From: Candidatus Cloacimonadota bacterium
Lineage (GTDB): Bacteria > Cloacimonadota > Cloacimonadia > JGIOTU-2
Direction: 5' to 3'
Assembly (NCBI GenBank): GCA_030613025.1
Contig: JAUWMT010000016.1
Coordinates: 1 to 53,657, forward strand
Length of the DNA: 53,657 bases
In this document: positions 1-7,033 of the stretch, one piece after another
Numbering within the stretch: the stretch's first letter is position 1
Layout: every line of letters starts with the position of its first letter
Translations under genes and position numbers: made by a program
The notes under the pieces: model-generated
What the model saw: the letters and a program-made list of their open reading frames with translations, nothing else
What the model was told of the DNA's origin: nothing
The model's database searches: none

Positions 1-563
1 AATGCTTTTTTGGTTTCATTAACCACCAACTTAAGTTGGTAGTTAATGGGAAGATAGCTAATTGTAACCGATTCATCGGTTTCCAAATGTTTGAAAAATT
101 TCCAACATATTTCTAATAATAACCTTTTTAGAGTAAGCTCAATAGTAACTTTTGGATAAGATGAAAAATTTACTAATAAGCCCAATTTTAATCTGGTTGC
201 TTTAAGACAATTTAAAAGTTGAGCTCTATAAATATCAGAAATTTTAGTTACTGCTTTTATTTCAATAATGATTGAATCGAAGCATATAAAATTTGCCCTG
301 TAAGTTTGGTTTAATGGAATGTCCTTATAATGTAATCTTATCTCTACCTGACTTTTAAATGGTATTTTTCTTAATGCAAATTCTCTTTCTAAACATTCTT
401 GATAAACTGATTCCAAAAATCTTGAGCCCATTTTTTTGTATACTTCAAATGCTGCTCCCTGAATCGCAAAGCTTTCTTCTTTGAAAATAATTATTTTGTG
501 CTTTTCGCCTGTCACGGCGTATCCCGATTTATCGGGTGAAGATGGATGTCTTTCGTGGTTCAT
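1..563 (-). CDS. GxxExxY family protein, runs off the window edge
   Basis: Reading frame open from an ATG at 563 to the window edge without a stop (187 codons seen). The translation has the features of the GxxExxY family, small PD-(D/E)xK-like proteins of unknown role: IQGAAFEVYKKMG near residue 34, FLESVYQECL near 49, a D..ExK-type stretch (FDSIIIEIKAV) near 100, and LKLGLLVNFSSYPKV near 130. The family signature normally reads G-x-x-E-x-x-Y; here the Gly position is Arg (RFLESVY). The start overlaps the aldolase stop as TAATG and lies in a repeat-like AACCACGAAAG sequence, so the first ~22 residues are probably repeat-derived. After about residue 142 the family similarity fades and the frame runs through a palindrome, so the natural C-terminus may be lost by frameshift. 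Family call good; integrity uncertain. Confidence 0.75.
   Translation of the reverse strand, partial: MNHERHPSSPDKSGYAVTGEKHKIIIFKEESFAIQGAAFEVYKKMGSRFLESVYQECLEREFALRKIPFKSQVEIRLHYKDIPLNQTYRANFICFDSIIIEIKAVTKISDIYRAQLLNCLKATRLKLGLLVNFSSYPKVTIELTLKRLLLEICWKFFKHLETDESVTISYLPINYQLKLVVNETKKA
17..48. repeat. 32-nt imperfect palindrome
   Basis: Arms CATTAAC / GTTAATG enclose the perfect 16-nt palindrome ACCAACTTAAGTTGGT; one mismatched pair in the whole 32 nt. It lies inside the open tail of the GxxExxY frame and resembles the hairpin at 35967-35995, so it is probably a dispersed hairpin rather than coding sequence. Confidence 0.6.
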
Positions 564-1174
564 TATATCTCTATATTTTTAATTTCAGATAGATCCTGAA
601 TAATATTTTCTCCCGCCTGCTGGCAAGTTTTTCCAAAACTTAAAAATCCGTGATCTTTCATAATAAGAATTGTATCATCTTTCCCGAGTACTTCACATAC
701 TGATTCCATCAACTCAAGCGTACCATAAGGATACCATTTTTTTGTTGATTTCAATCCTAATTGAGAGCAGTGTGCGAGCAATTGCTGATTGTGTCCGTGA
801 AAAATAACCTGCACATCATTCCGCTTTTGATAAATACTGTAATGCAGCATGGTTTCTGATGACGGTTCCTCAGTTCCATTCACATCGATCTGTCTCGAAT
901 GAATATCAATATTGATGATCTCAATAAAATCTTTTTTCGTGAGCACTCCAAGATTTGATCCTGCTGCTGTGATAATGAATCGGTCTCCAATTCGAGCGCT
1001 GAGATTACCTGCGGAACTTATGATAACTGGATTTTCAGGATTAGGATAGGTGGGAATACAGCCCAATTTCGAGAGTTTCTCTCCCCACCCGATGAGCTCT
1101 TTCTGAATTGGGTAATCCAGTACCCTTTCATCCAAAAATCGAACGTTAAATTTTATTCCCTGATACTGTTCCAT
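563..1174 (-). CDS. class II aldolase/adducin family protein, possibly acting after MtnA
   Basis: 203 aa, full length for the zinc-dependent class II aldolase / methylthioribulose-1-phosphate dehydratase superfamily. Visible: GNLSAR at 56-61 and TAAGSNLG at 69-76 (phosphate binding), SSE at 105-107 (Glu107 in the catalytic-base position), HGH at 126-128 (two zinc His) and DHG at 174-176 (third zinc His). It starts on the last base of mtnA (TAATG), implying translational coupling. With MtnA upstream the substrate may be a methylthioribulose-1-phosphate or 5-deoxyribulose-1-phosphate type sugar, so MtnB dehydratase and shunt-type aldolase are both possible; sequence alone does not decide. No mtnK, mtnP or mtnC-D is nearby. 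Confidence 0.85.
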   Translation of the reverse strand: MEQYQGIKFNVRFLDERVLDYPIQKELIGWGEKLSKLGCIPTYPNPENPVIISSAGNLSARIGDRFIITAAGSNLGVLTKKDFIEIINIDIHSRQIDVNGTEEPSSETMLHYSIYQKRNDVQVIFHGHNQQLLAHCSQLGLKSTKKWYPYGTLELMESVCEVLGKDDTILIMKDHGFLSFGKTCQQAGENIIQDLSEIKNIEI

Positions 1175-2187
1175 TATTTCAAACTATGAATATCTTCCGG
1201 TTTATGAATACCTTTTTCAGTTATAATGCCTGTGATATATTTTGCAGGTGTGATATCAAATGCAGGATTGAGTGCATCACTTTCCGGATTTGCGATGAGC
1301 ACATTTCTGAATTTTTTAACTTCATCAGAAGAGCGTTCTTCAATAGGAATGTTCACACCGCAACTGCATGAAAAATCTATTGTAGAGCATGGAGCTACCA
1401 CATAAAAAGGAATATTGTTTTCCTTTGAAAGTACTGCCTTTTCATAGGTGCCGATCTTGTTCGCTACATCTCCGTTATAGGCGATCCTGTCTGCTCCAAC
1501 AAACACAATATCGATTTTCCTTTGCAGCATATAAAAACCTGCAGCATTATCCACAATGATCGCATGAGGTATGCCTGCCTGCTGCAATTCCCATGCAGTA
1601 ATCTGAGCACCTTGCAAACGCGGTCGAGTTTCGTCAGCATACACAAAGATATCTTTGCCTTGCTCATGAGCCATGTAAACAGGTGCAAGTGCACTTCCCC
1701 AACCCTGGATCGCCAGCTTTCCAGCATTGCAGTGTGTTAGGATATTAAAACCATCTTGGATAAGCTCAGCTCCGAATTCGCCCATTATGCGTGAATTTTT
1801 CTCATCTTCATGAAGGATCTGATCAGCAGTTTCAAAAGCCCTCTTCTCAGGATTTTCCGCATTTCGGGCTTCTTCATAAACTCTATTTGTAGCATAAAAA
1901 AGATTCTGTGCAGTTGGGCGTGATGATTCGATAAACAACTTTGCTTTTTGCAATTCTTGTTCATTTGAATACTCTGCAAATGCCTGTGCCATTGCATATC
2001 CGGCAGCCACGCCAATAGTTCCTGCCCCCCTTAGAAGCATATTTTTGATCGCATTAGCTGTCTCTATGCACGACTGAAGTTCCACTATTTCCACATTAAA
2101 GGGCAATTTTGTCTGGTCAATAATAAAAACCGTATGTCCTTTTCGCCAGATCGCAGTCCAATCCTGATTTAGCTTATTTTTTTTCAT
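1174..2187 (-). CDS. mtnA: S-methyl-5-thioribose-1-phosphate isomerase
   Basis: 337 aa from the ATG at 2187; a TTG at 2202 would add five residues but sits too close to the TTGACA box. MtnA isomerises methylthioribose-1-phosphate to methylthioribulose-1-phosphate in methionine salvage; the same fold handles 5-deoxyribose-1-phosphate. Motifs: RGAGTIGVAAGYAMA (~53), THCNAG with the catalytic Cys at ~153, the ADETRPRLQGA phosphate-sugar loop (~184) and GADRI with the catalytic Asp at ~233, followed by GDVANKIGTY. It belongs to the IF-2B fold, like the protein at 16277-16993. First gene of a three-gene chain on this strand, divergent from the nitroreductase. Confidence 0.95.
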   Translation of the reverse strand: MKKNKLNQDWTAIWRKGHTVFIIDQTKLPFNVEIVELQSCIETANAIKNMLLRGAGTIGVAAGYAMAQAFAEYSNEQELQKAKLFIESSRPTAQNLFYATNRVYEEARNAENPEKRAFETADQILHEDEKNSRIMGEFGAELIQDGFNILTHCNAGKLAIQGWGSALAPVYMAHEQGKDIFVYADETRPRLQGAQITAWELQQAGIPHAIIVDNAAGFYMLQRKIDIVFVGADRIAYNGDVANKIGTYEKAVLSKENNIPFYVVAPCSTIDFSCSCGVNIPIEERSSDEVKKFRNVLIANPESDALNPAFDITPAKYITGIITEKGIHKPEDIHSLK

Positions 2188-2218
2188 TGCATACCCACGC
2201 AAATAAAGCGAAAAAACT

Positions 2219-2224
2219 TGTCAA
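2219..2224 (-). promoter_or_regulatory. TTGACA box upstream of mtnA
   Basis: Perfect TTGACA on the minus strand, 31 nt before the chosen mtnA start. No convincing -10 hexamer at the usual 16-18 nt spacing. One of about thirteen such boxes in front of genes in this window. Confidence 0.4.
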
Positions 2225-2262
2225 AGATTGTGCATGTAAAAACTCTGAGATCAGGAGAAAAC

Positions 2263-2817
2263 ATGAATGTATATGAAGCAATACAGAGCAGAAAAAGCAT
2301 ACGAAGTTATGATACGAAAAAGATCGAGGACGAAAAGCTCGGGAAAATTCTTGAAGCAGGTCGCCTTGCACCTTCGTGGCAGAATAAACAGTGCTGGCAA
2401 TATGTGATCGTCAAAGATAAAGACACTATTGGAAAGCTCGCACTAAGATCCGGTTTGATCAGCAAATCCAATTTTTTTATAAAGGATGCGCCGGTTGTTA
2501 TTGTTGCCTGCGCCAATCCCAATGACAGCGGACACCTCAACGGGCAGGATTATTACCTTGTCGATGTGGCTATCTCCTTTCAGCAGATGATGCTCGCAGC
2601 ATGGGAAATGGGCATCGGTTCCTGCTGGCTCGGAGCATTCAACGAGGAGAAAGTTCGGGAAATACTTGGCATTCCATCTAAAATAAAAGTTGTTGCACTT
2701 AGTCCTTTTGGTTATCCGAAAGATAAACAAAGTTTGTATGCAAAAGCAATAAAAACCTTTGCAGGCAGCAAGAAAAGGAAAAATTTGGATAAGATCGTGC
2801 ATTGGGAAAAATGGTGA
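2263..2817 (+). CDS. nitroreductase family protein
   Basis: 184 aa from the ATG at 2263, chosen because CAGGAG sits just upstream; in-frame codons before it lack a ribosome-binding site and family similarity. FMN-dependent nitroreductase fold: the N-terminal YEAIQSRKSIRSYD segment binds FMN phosphate, LEAGRLAPSWQNKQCWQYV follows, and GIGSCWLGAF with ILGIPSKIKVVALSPFGYP is the conserved C-terminal half. These cytosolic flavoenzymes reduce nitro compounds or quinones with NAD(P)H; the real substrate cannot be read here. Transcribed away from mtnA. Nothing looks truncated. Confidence 0.9.
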   Translation: MNVYEAIQSRKSIRSYDTKKIEDEKLGKILEAGRLAPSWQNKQCWQYVIVKDKDTIGKLALRSGLISKSNFFIKDAPVVIVACANPNDSGHLNGQDYYLVDVAISFQQMMLAAWEMGIGSCWLGAFNEEKVREILGIPSKIKVVALSPFGYPKDKQSLYAKAIKTFAGSKKRKNLDKIVHWEKW

Positions 2818-3063
2818 GTGAAGAAGACAGCCAGCTTCATTCGATAAATCGTATTACGCCGTGCCAGGGAAGTCAGAATACAGAAATCAGAAGGTTCAAT
2901 ACCCCAATAGCATGCAGATAAACGCAGATCAAGCAGATTTTCGCTGAAAAATTCCAAAACTGACAACTATTAGTGTACTTTCGTGCTTTTCGTGGTTTAA
3001 ATCTTACAATGTTCAGGATAAACCTGAACCTACCCCATTTCGAAAACATCATCTCACTTGCTT
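2818..3063. other. intergenic region with dispersed repeats
   Basis: No gene. Holds fragments of widely dispersed repeats: an ATAAACGCAGAT-type stretch near 2919 (also near 35900), an inverted AACCACGAAAAGCACGAAAG stretch near 2980, and AACCTGAACCTACCCC near 3020, resembling 46737-46755. Confidence 0.5.
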
Positions 3064-3429
3064 TTATTCAGAATTTTTCTCTGATTTACGTCTCACACAT
3101 GCACAGAATCCATGATAGATCATGCAGATGCCGCCGAAGATCGAGATCAATCCCCAAAACAGAGGTCGAACAAAAACATACAGGATCGCTGCACCGGTAT
3201 AGGGCAGCAAATAGACACCCCACGTCACAAGCACACATCCTATCACAATAAGCATATGTCCCAGAATAATAGTAACTTTCCTGCCCTGATAAAATCCGGT
3301 GAATATGAGCGAGATTCCAACGATCAGTGGAAAAAGCCCAGCCCATTTCCCAAGAAAGATCAGCATATATAATGCTAAAAGAAAAATAAGAATGCCGATC
3401 GTAAAGCTGATAGGTTGTTTAATTTTCAT
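3064..3429 (-). CDS. small hydrophobic membrane protein of unknown function
   Basis: 121 aa from the second of two adjacent ATGs, which has better spacing (5 nt) from the AAGGAG. Three or four hydrophobic segments: ~8-28, ~31-46, ~52-76 and ~80-108, with a basic C-terminal tail (CVRRKSEKNSE). No catalytic motif; I do not recognise a named family. It lies 13 nt after the TSUP permease stop and is probably cotranscribed with it. Confidence 0.65.
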   Translation of the reverse strand: MKIKQPISFTIGILIFLLALYMLIFLGKWAGLFPLIVGISLIFTGFYQGRKVTIILGHMLIVIGCVLVTWGVYLLPYTGAAILYVFVRPLFWGLISIFGGICMIYHGFCACVRRKSEKNSE

Positions 3430-3442
3430 CATAGCTCCTTAT

Positions 3443-4195
3443 TTATTGTATTCCAAGTAACTTGAAAATTCCGAATAATTTCAAACAGGCAACGAGCACA
3501 GCAATGGTTATCACAATTTTAACGAACCCCACACCCTTTTTCACTGCGGCTTGAACTCCGATAAACGCTCCGATCATGTTTCCAGCAGCAAGCAGCAAAC
3601 CATAGTGCCACATGATCTTATCTGAAATTGCGAATACGATCACGGCAAAAAAAGTATAACACATTATAATAAATACTTTTACTGCATTTGCTCTAATAAA
3701 ATTAAAATCTTCCACAAGGTTAAGTGTGGCAAGAAAAATAAATCCTACTCCTGTCTGAATGAAACCACCGTATAACCCAACACAAAAAAACATGATCACC
3801 TCAAGCCATTTTGGAATGCTTTTCCTTTCTGCCAATGCTTTTTTCTTTGGTTTGAAGATGAGTACCAAAATAAGTATAAGCACTACTCCGAGCACTTTAT
3901 CATATATCCCCGAGCTGATCTCCACTGCGAACATCGATCCGATAATTGCCCCAACAATTGCAGCAATTGTGATATGAATAACCGGCTTGACTTCGAGCTC
4001 TTTATACTTGTGGAACCTTGCTGTTGCAATGGCATTCTGAAGCAGGATCGCAACACGATTAGTTGCATTGGCAACAGGAGAAGGGAGTCCCAGCAAAATG
4101 AGAACGGGAAGTGTTAATATCGAACCACCGCCTGCAAGGGTGTTCATAAAACCAGCTGCGACACCGGCAAGAAAAAGTATGATGTAAAGAAGCAT
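3443..4195 (-). CDS. TSUP (TauE/SafE) family membrane permease
   Basis: 250 aa from the ATG at 4195, 9 nt after AAGGA; a TTG three codons earlier is less likely. Polytopic protein with the TSUP N-terminal signature (GFMNTLAGGGSILTLPVLILLGL near residues 16-38, ANATNRVAILLQN near 43) and its repeat in the second half (GLYGGFIQTGVGFIFLATL). The family moves sulfite, sulfoacetate or other organosulfur anions across the inner membrane; no substrate can be assigned. Followed closely by a small membrane protein. Confidence 0.85.
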   Translation of the reverse strand: MLLYIILFLAGVAAGFMNTLAGGGSILTLPVLILLGLPSPVANATNRVAILLQNAIATARFHKYKELEVKPVIHITIAAIVGAIIGSMFAVEISSGIYDKVLGVVLILILVLIFKPKKKALAERKSIPKWLEVIMFFCVGLYGGFIQTGVGFIFLATLNLVEDFNFIRANAVKVFIIMCYTFFAVIVFAISDKIMWHYGLLLAAGNMIGAFIGVQAAVKKGVGFVKIVITIAVLVACLKLFGIFKLLGIQ

Positions 4196-4391
4196 ATTAT
4201 ACAATCCTTATAACCACAGAGAACACAGAGAGCACAGAGTGTAAAAGATAAATTACTAAATAGATTTTAACACGATTGAGTTTTTCGAATATCTTCTTTC
4301 TCTGGTCAAGAATTTCAATTCTTTCTACGTGTTCTCTCCCTTTGCGCTCTCAGCGGGTTTATTCTCTGCGGTCTCTGCGTGAACTCCCCCA
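4196..4391. other. intergenic region with ACCACAGAGAACACAGAG-type repeats
   Basis: No gene seen. Contains an ACCACAGAGAACACAGAG repeat at 4213-4230 and the opposite-strand form CTCTGCGGTCTCTGCGTGAA near 4364-4383, i.e. an inverted pair of a dispersed repeat that recurs near 13215, 35650 and 36075. Confidence 0.55.
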
Positions 4392-5723
4392 TCACATCTC
4401 TCTCACATACAAATTCGGCATGATCCTGCACCCGGTCACGCTGGCTATTACATTCGAGGTGCCTGCGCGAGTATAAAGCCCGTTGAAACGTCCATTATAA
4501 ACGAATAATCCGGTGATATATTTATAATCTTCCATGAAAGGTTTTTCGTTTTTGAAAGTAATACAGGGAATGGTCGGGGGCTCGATAAATTGCTGAACAA
4601 GATAGGAATCCTTTTCAGTTATTGAGTCGATCGTCCGCTCCCATTCTTCCTGAGAATGATCCACTCCGACAAACACACCCTTTGCAGCATATCTATCCAT
4701 TGGTTTGAGAATATAGCTATCTTTTGAAGTTCGTGCTTGTTGTTCGGCGCTAGGATCGGATAATTCTTTTGTGTAAGGAATGTGCTGTTCAATGAATTTT
4801 TGTTCCTCATCATTTAAAAAAGATGTCTTTGTTTTATCGCGCAGAATAGAAAAAATCCTCTTATTATGTATCACATGAGACCGAAATGGTCCAACCATGC
4901 AGACATTGCCATCTGCATAGGCATTCAGCAAGTCCCTAATATCATCCGCTCTCTCACACATCTCAAAAGTCAACGATCGACGATAAATGAGATCGATTGG
5001 AATGTCTTTGTGATACAGTTTTTTTTGCTTATAACCCAACTCACGGAGATCGCAAATAATTGTCCTGCACCCTTTTTGCATAAGCATTTGCTGAAAAACC
5101 TTGAACTCCTCGATCGTTGCAACACCTTCCCAATCCATGATCGCAATATTTGGCTTTGGATGCGGCGTGCCTGAAAATTCAGCATAACATCCTAGCAATT
5201 CTTCTATCCAGGTAAGGAATAATTCAAAATAACTGATGCGGTATTTCTTCAGGAGCACCTTCAATATCTGTGATGAAAGTACAGCTTTTTCAATGGGATT
5301 GGATTCGTTCATTCCGGATGTGCCATCAGAATTCAGCTCACAAAACACAAAGTCGTCATCATAGGAATAGAAAAGGTCAAAACGAGCAATAGGAAAGGGC
5401 ATTGCGTAGCCGGGGTCAATAAGAATAAGCTCCTCCATCAAAGATGGAAACTCAAAACATGAACGAAACACAGGATTTCTAACATATTCATCAATGACTT
5501 TTTTAAGAATGGATGAGAAGGTTGTGACAAGTTGTTTAAACCGATGAATATCTGCCTGATCAAAAAACATGGGCTGGTAATGAAAGTCAATCGGCTTGCC
5601 TTTATACAGGGCTGTGGAATTTGCAACTGCTTGCTCGACAAGTGTGAAATCCTCGAAATATTGATTCGGATGCTCCAGAACTTCTTTTGAAAATTCTTGA
5701 TAAATGAGTAAAATATGTTTCAT
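4392..5723 (-). CDS. ATP-grasp ligase of the glutathionylspermidine synthase-like type
   Basis: 443 aa. The C-terminal half carries an ATP-grasp nucleotide-binding region: SYILKPMDRYAAKGVFVG near 345, then YLVQQFIEPP near 385 and an RAGTSNVIA loop at the end; the N-terminal half has FCELNSDGTSGMNESNP, as in pre-ATP-grasp domains of circularly permuted ligases. Such enzymes form amide bonds through an acyl phosphate. Its ATG overlaps the gshA stop by four bases (ATGA), so it is translationally coupled to gamma-glutamylcysteine synthesis and plausibly adds the next residue in place of GshB. The final product (glutathione or another thiol) is inferred. No canonical gshB is in the window. Confidence 0.75.
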   Translation of the reverse strand: MKHILLIYQEFSKEVLEHPNQYFEDFTLVEQAVANSTALYKGKPIDFHYQPMFFDQADIHRFKQLVTTFSSILKKVIDEYVRNPVFRSCFEFPSLMEELILIDPGYAMPFPIARFDLFYSYDDDFVFCELNSDGTSGMNESNPIEKAVLSSQILKVLLKKYRISYFELFLTWIEELLGCYAEFSGTPHPKPNIAIMDWEGVATIEEFKVFQQMLMQKGCRTIICDLRELGYKQKKLYHKDIPIDLIYRRSLTFEMCERADDIRDLLNAYADGNVCMVGPFRSHVIHNKRIFSILRDKTKTSFLNDEEQKFIEQHIPYTKELSDPSAEQQARTSKDSYILKPMDRYAAKGVFVGVDHSQEEWERTIDSITEKDSYLVQQFIEPPTIPCITFKNEKPFMEDYKYITGLFVYNGRFNGLYTRAGTSNVIASVTGCRIMPNLYVREM

Positions 5724-7033
5724 TCGGGAAAAATATTATTGATAATGCAATCTTTAAGCGCTTCTTTGAGCGGTACCTTTGCTTTTAATTTTTCATCAAT
5801 AATTGTTACCGGGTTTTTTCCGCTCTCAACAAGTCGGTAAAGGGGTTCAAGATATTTTTGCTCTTCTTTGACCAAACCTTCCTTTGCAAGATTCACAAAT
5901 TTCAAGATCACTTCCATGATGTGATTATCACACGCTTTTGCTTTCAAGCCCTTTTTTATTATCTCCTGCTGAAATGTTAGAATTTTTTTGAATTCAAAAC
6001 ATTCAGTCACAGTTTCATGAATTGTTTTAATATTTTTACAATCGTAGAGCAAACCTTTGAGCAGTGCAAGATAAGCAAAGTTAAGAGGATATGGGATCGA
6101 ATCTGCAGGACGGATCTCAATGAACTGCTTGGTGCGCACATCCGGAAAAAACATTGTCAGCACCTGTTCCAGCTCCTTATCAGTGCACTCTTCAGGATCG
6201 AAGATCGCTTTGAAGGGCTGTTCTTCAGTATAGCACAGTTGTCCTTCACGTGTAATAATGACAGGAGGTCTCTCAAGAATGTATTGAGCATAAGTAGCAT
6301 AGCAGAAATCATCATCAAAGGCATGAGGAATGATGCCGCATCTGTCATCATCACAATGCAACCAGATATTTGTGCGTAGCGCATATTTTTTGTATCGCTG
6401 TCCTTCGAAGATCGGGCTATTGTCCGTCAGGATTGCCAGTAATGGAGAGAGGTAGCATGCAACCTGGAACTTCTTTGCATAATCCTCTTCATTCAGATAA
6501 TCAAGGGTAAGCTGAGTCGAGGCAGTGCCTTTCATCATATTAAGCGCATACTTGCCTTTTTGGCTGAGATAGTCCGACATAAATACATACCGCTGCTTGG
6601 GAATGAAAGGGATATCCTCGATTCTAGAATGAGGTTGATAGCCCAAAGCAATAAGAAGCTGTTGATGTTCATGCAGCCATGGTAGAAGATCATGAATAAA
6701 ATTCTTATAGGTCTGCTCCATCTCTGCGAGGGTGGAAGTGTGCTGTGTGCTGATCTCTATTTGTGCGCCTGGTTCCAGTGTAACTGTTGAACCATCCTTT
6801 TCCAGCCCAATGAGATTATCACCCTCAAAATTTCCTCGCCATCCTTTTTGTAAGAGGTAATTCAGCAGATCCCGAATACCATCTTTGCTATTTTCATCAT
6901 AACGAACTGCGGAAAGATCGTTTTCACGCACAACAAAATGTTCGAACTCACCTCCGATCTTCAGGTTATCGGGCGTCTTTTCCTGTCTGTGGAAATATTC
7001 TACTATTCTGTCGATCTGTTTATTATAATTCAT
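5720..7033 (-). CDS. gshA: glutamate-cysteine ligase (GCS2/plant-type)
   Basis: 437 aa. Matches the plant/alphaproteobacterial-type ligase that joins glutamate and cysteine through the gamma-carboxyl: IGGEFEHFVV near 27 (metal-binding Glu motif), TVTLEPGAQIEISTQ near 78, HSRIEDIPFIPKQRY near 135, KGTASTQLTLDYLNEEDY near 168 and FIEIRPADSIPYP near 308. Cytosolic, first step of glutathione-like thiol synthesis. Overlaps the oligopeptidase gene upstream and the ATP-grasp gene downstream by ATGA in both cases, so it sits in the middle of a coupled operon. Paralogues include EgtA of ergothioneine synthesis; the next-door ligase favours a glutathione-like route. Confidence 0.88.
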   Translation of the reverse strand: MNYNKQIDRIVEYFHRQEKTPDNLKIGGEFEHFVVRENDLSAVRYDENSKDGIRDLLNYLLQKGWRGNFEGDNLIGLEKDGSTVTLEPGAQIEISTQHTSTLAEMEQTYKNFIHDLLPWLHEHQQLLIALGYQPHSRIEDIPFIPKQRYVFMSDYLSQKGKYALNMMKGTASTQLTLDYLNEEDYAKKFQVACYLSPLLAILTDNSPIFEGQRYKKYALRTNIWLHCDDDRCGIIPHAFDDDFCYATYAQYILERPPVIITREGQLCYTEEQPFKAIFDPEECTDKELEQVLTMFFPDVRTKQFIEIRPADSIPYPLNFAYLALLKGLLYDCKNIKTIHETVTECFEFKKILTFQQEIIKKGLKAKACDNHIMEVILKFVNLAKEGLVKEEQKYLEPLYRLVESGKNPVTIIDEKLKAKVPLKEALKDCIINNIFPE

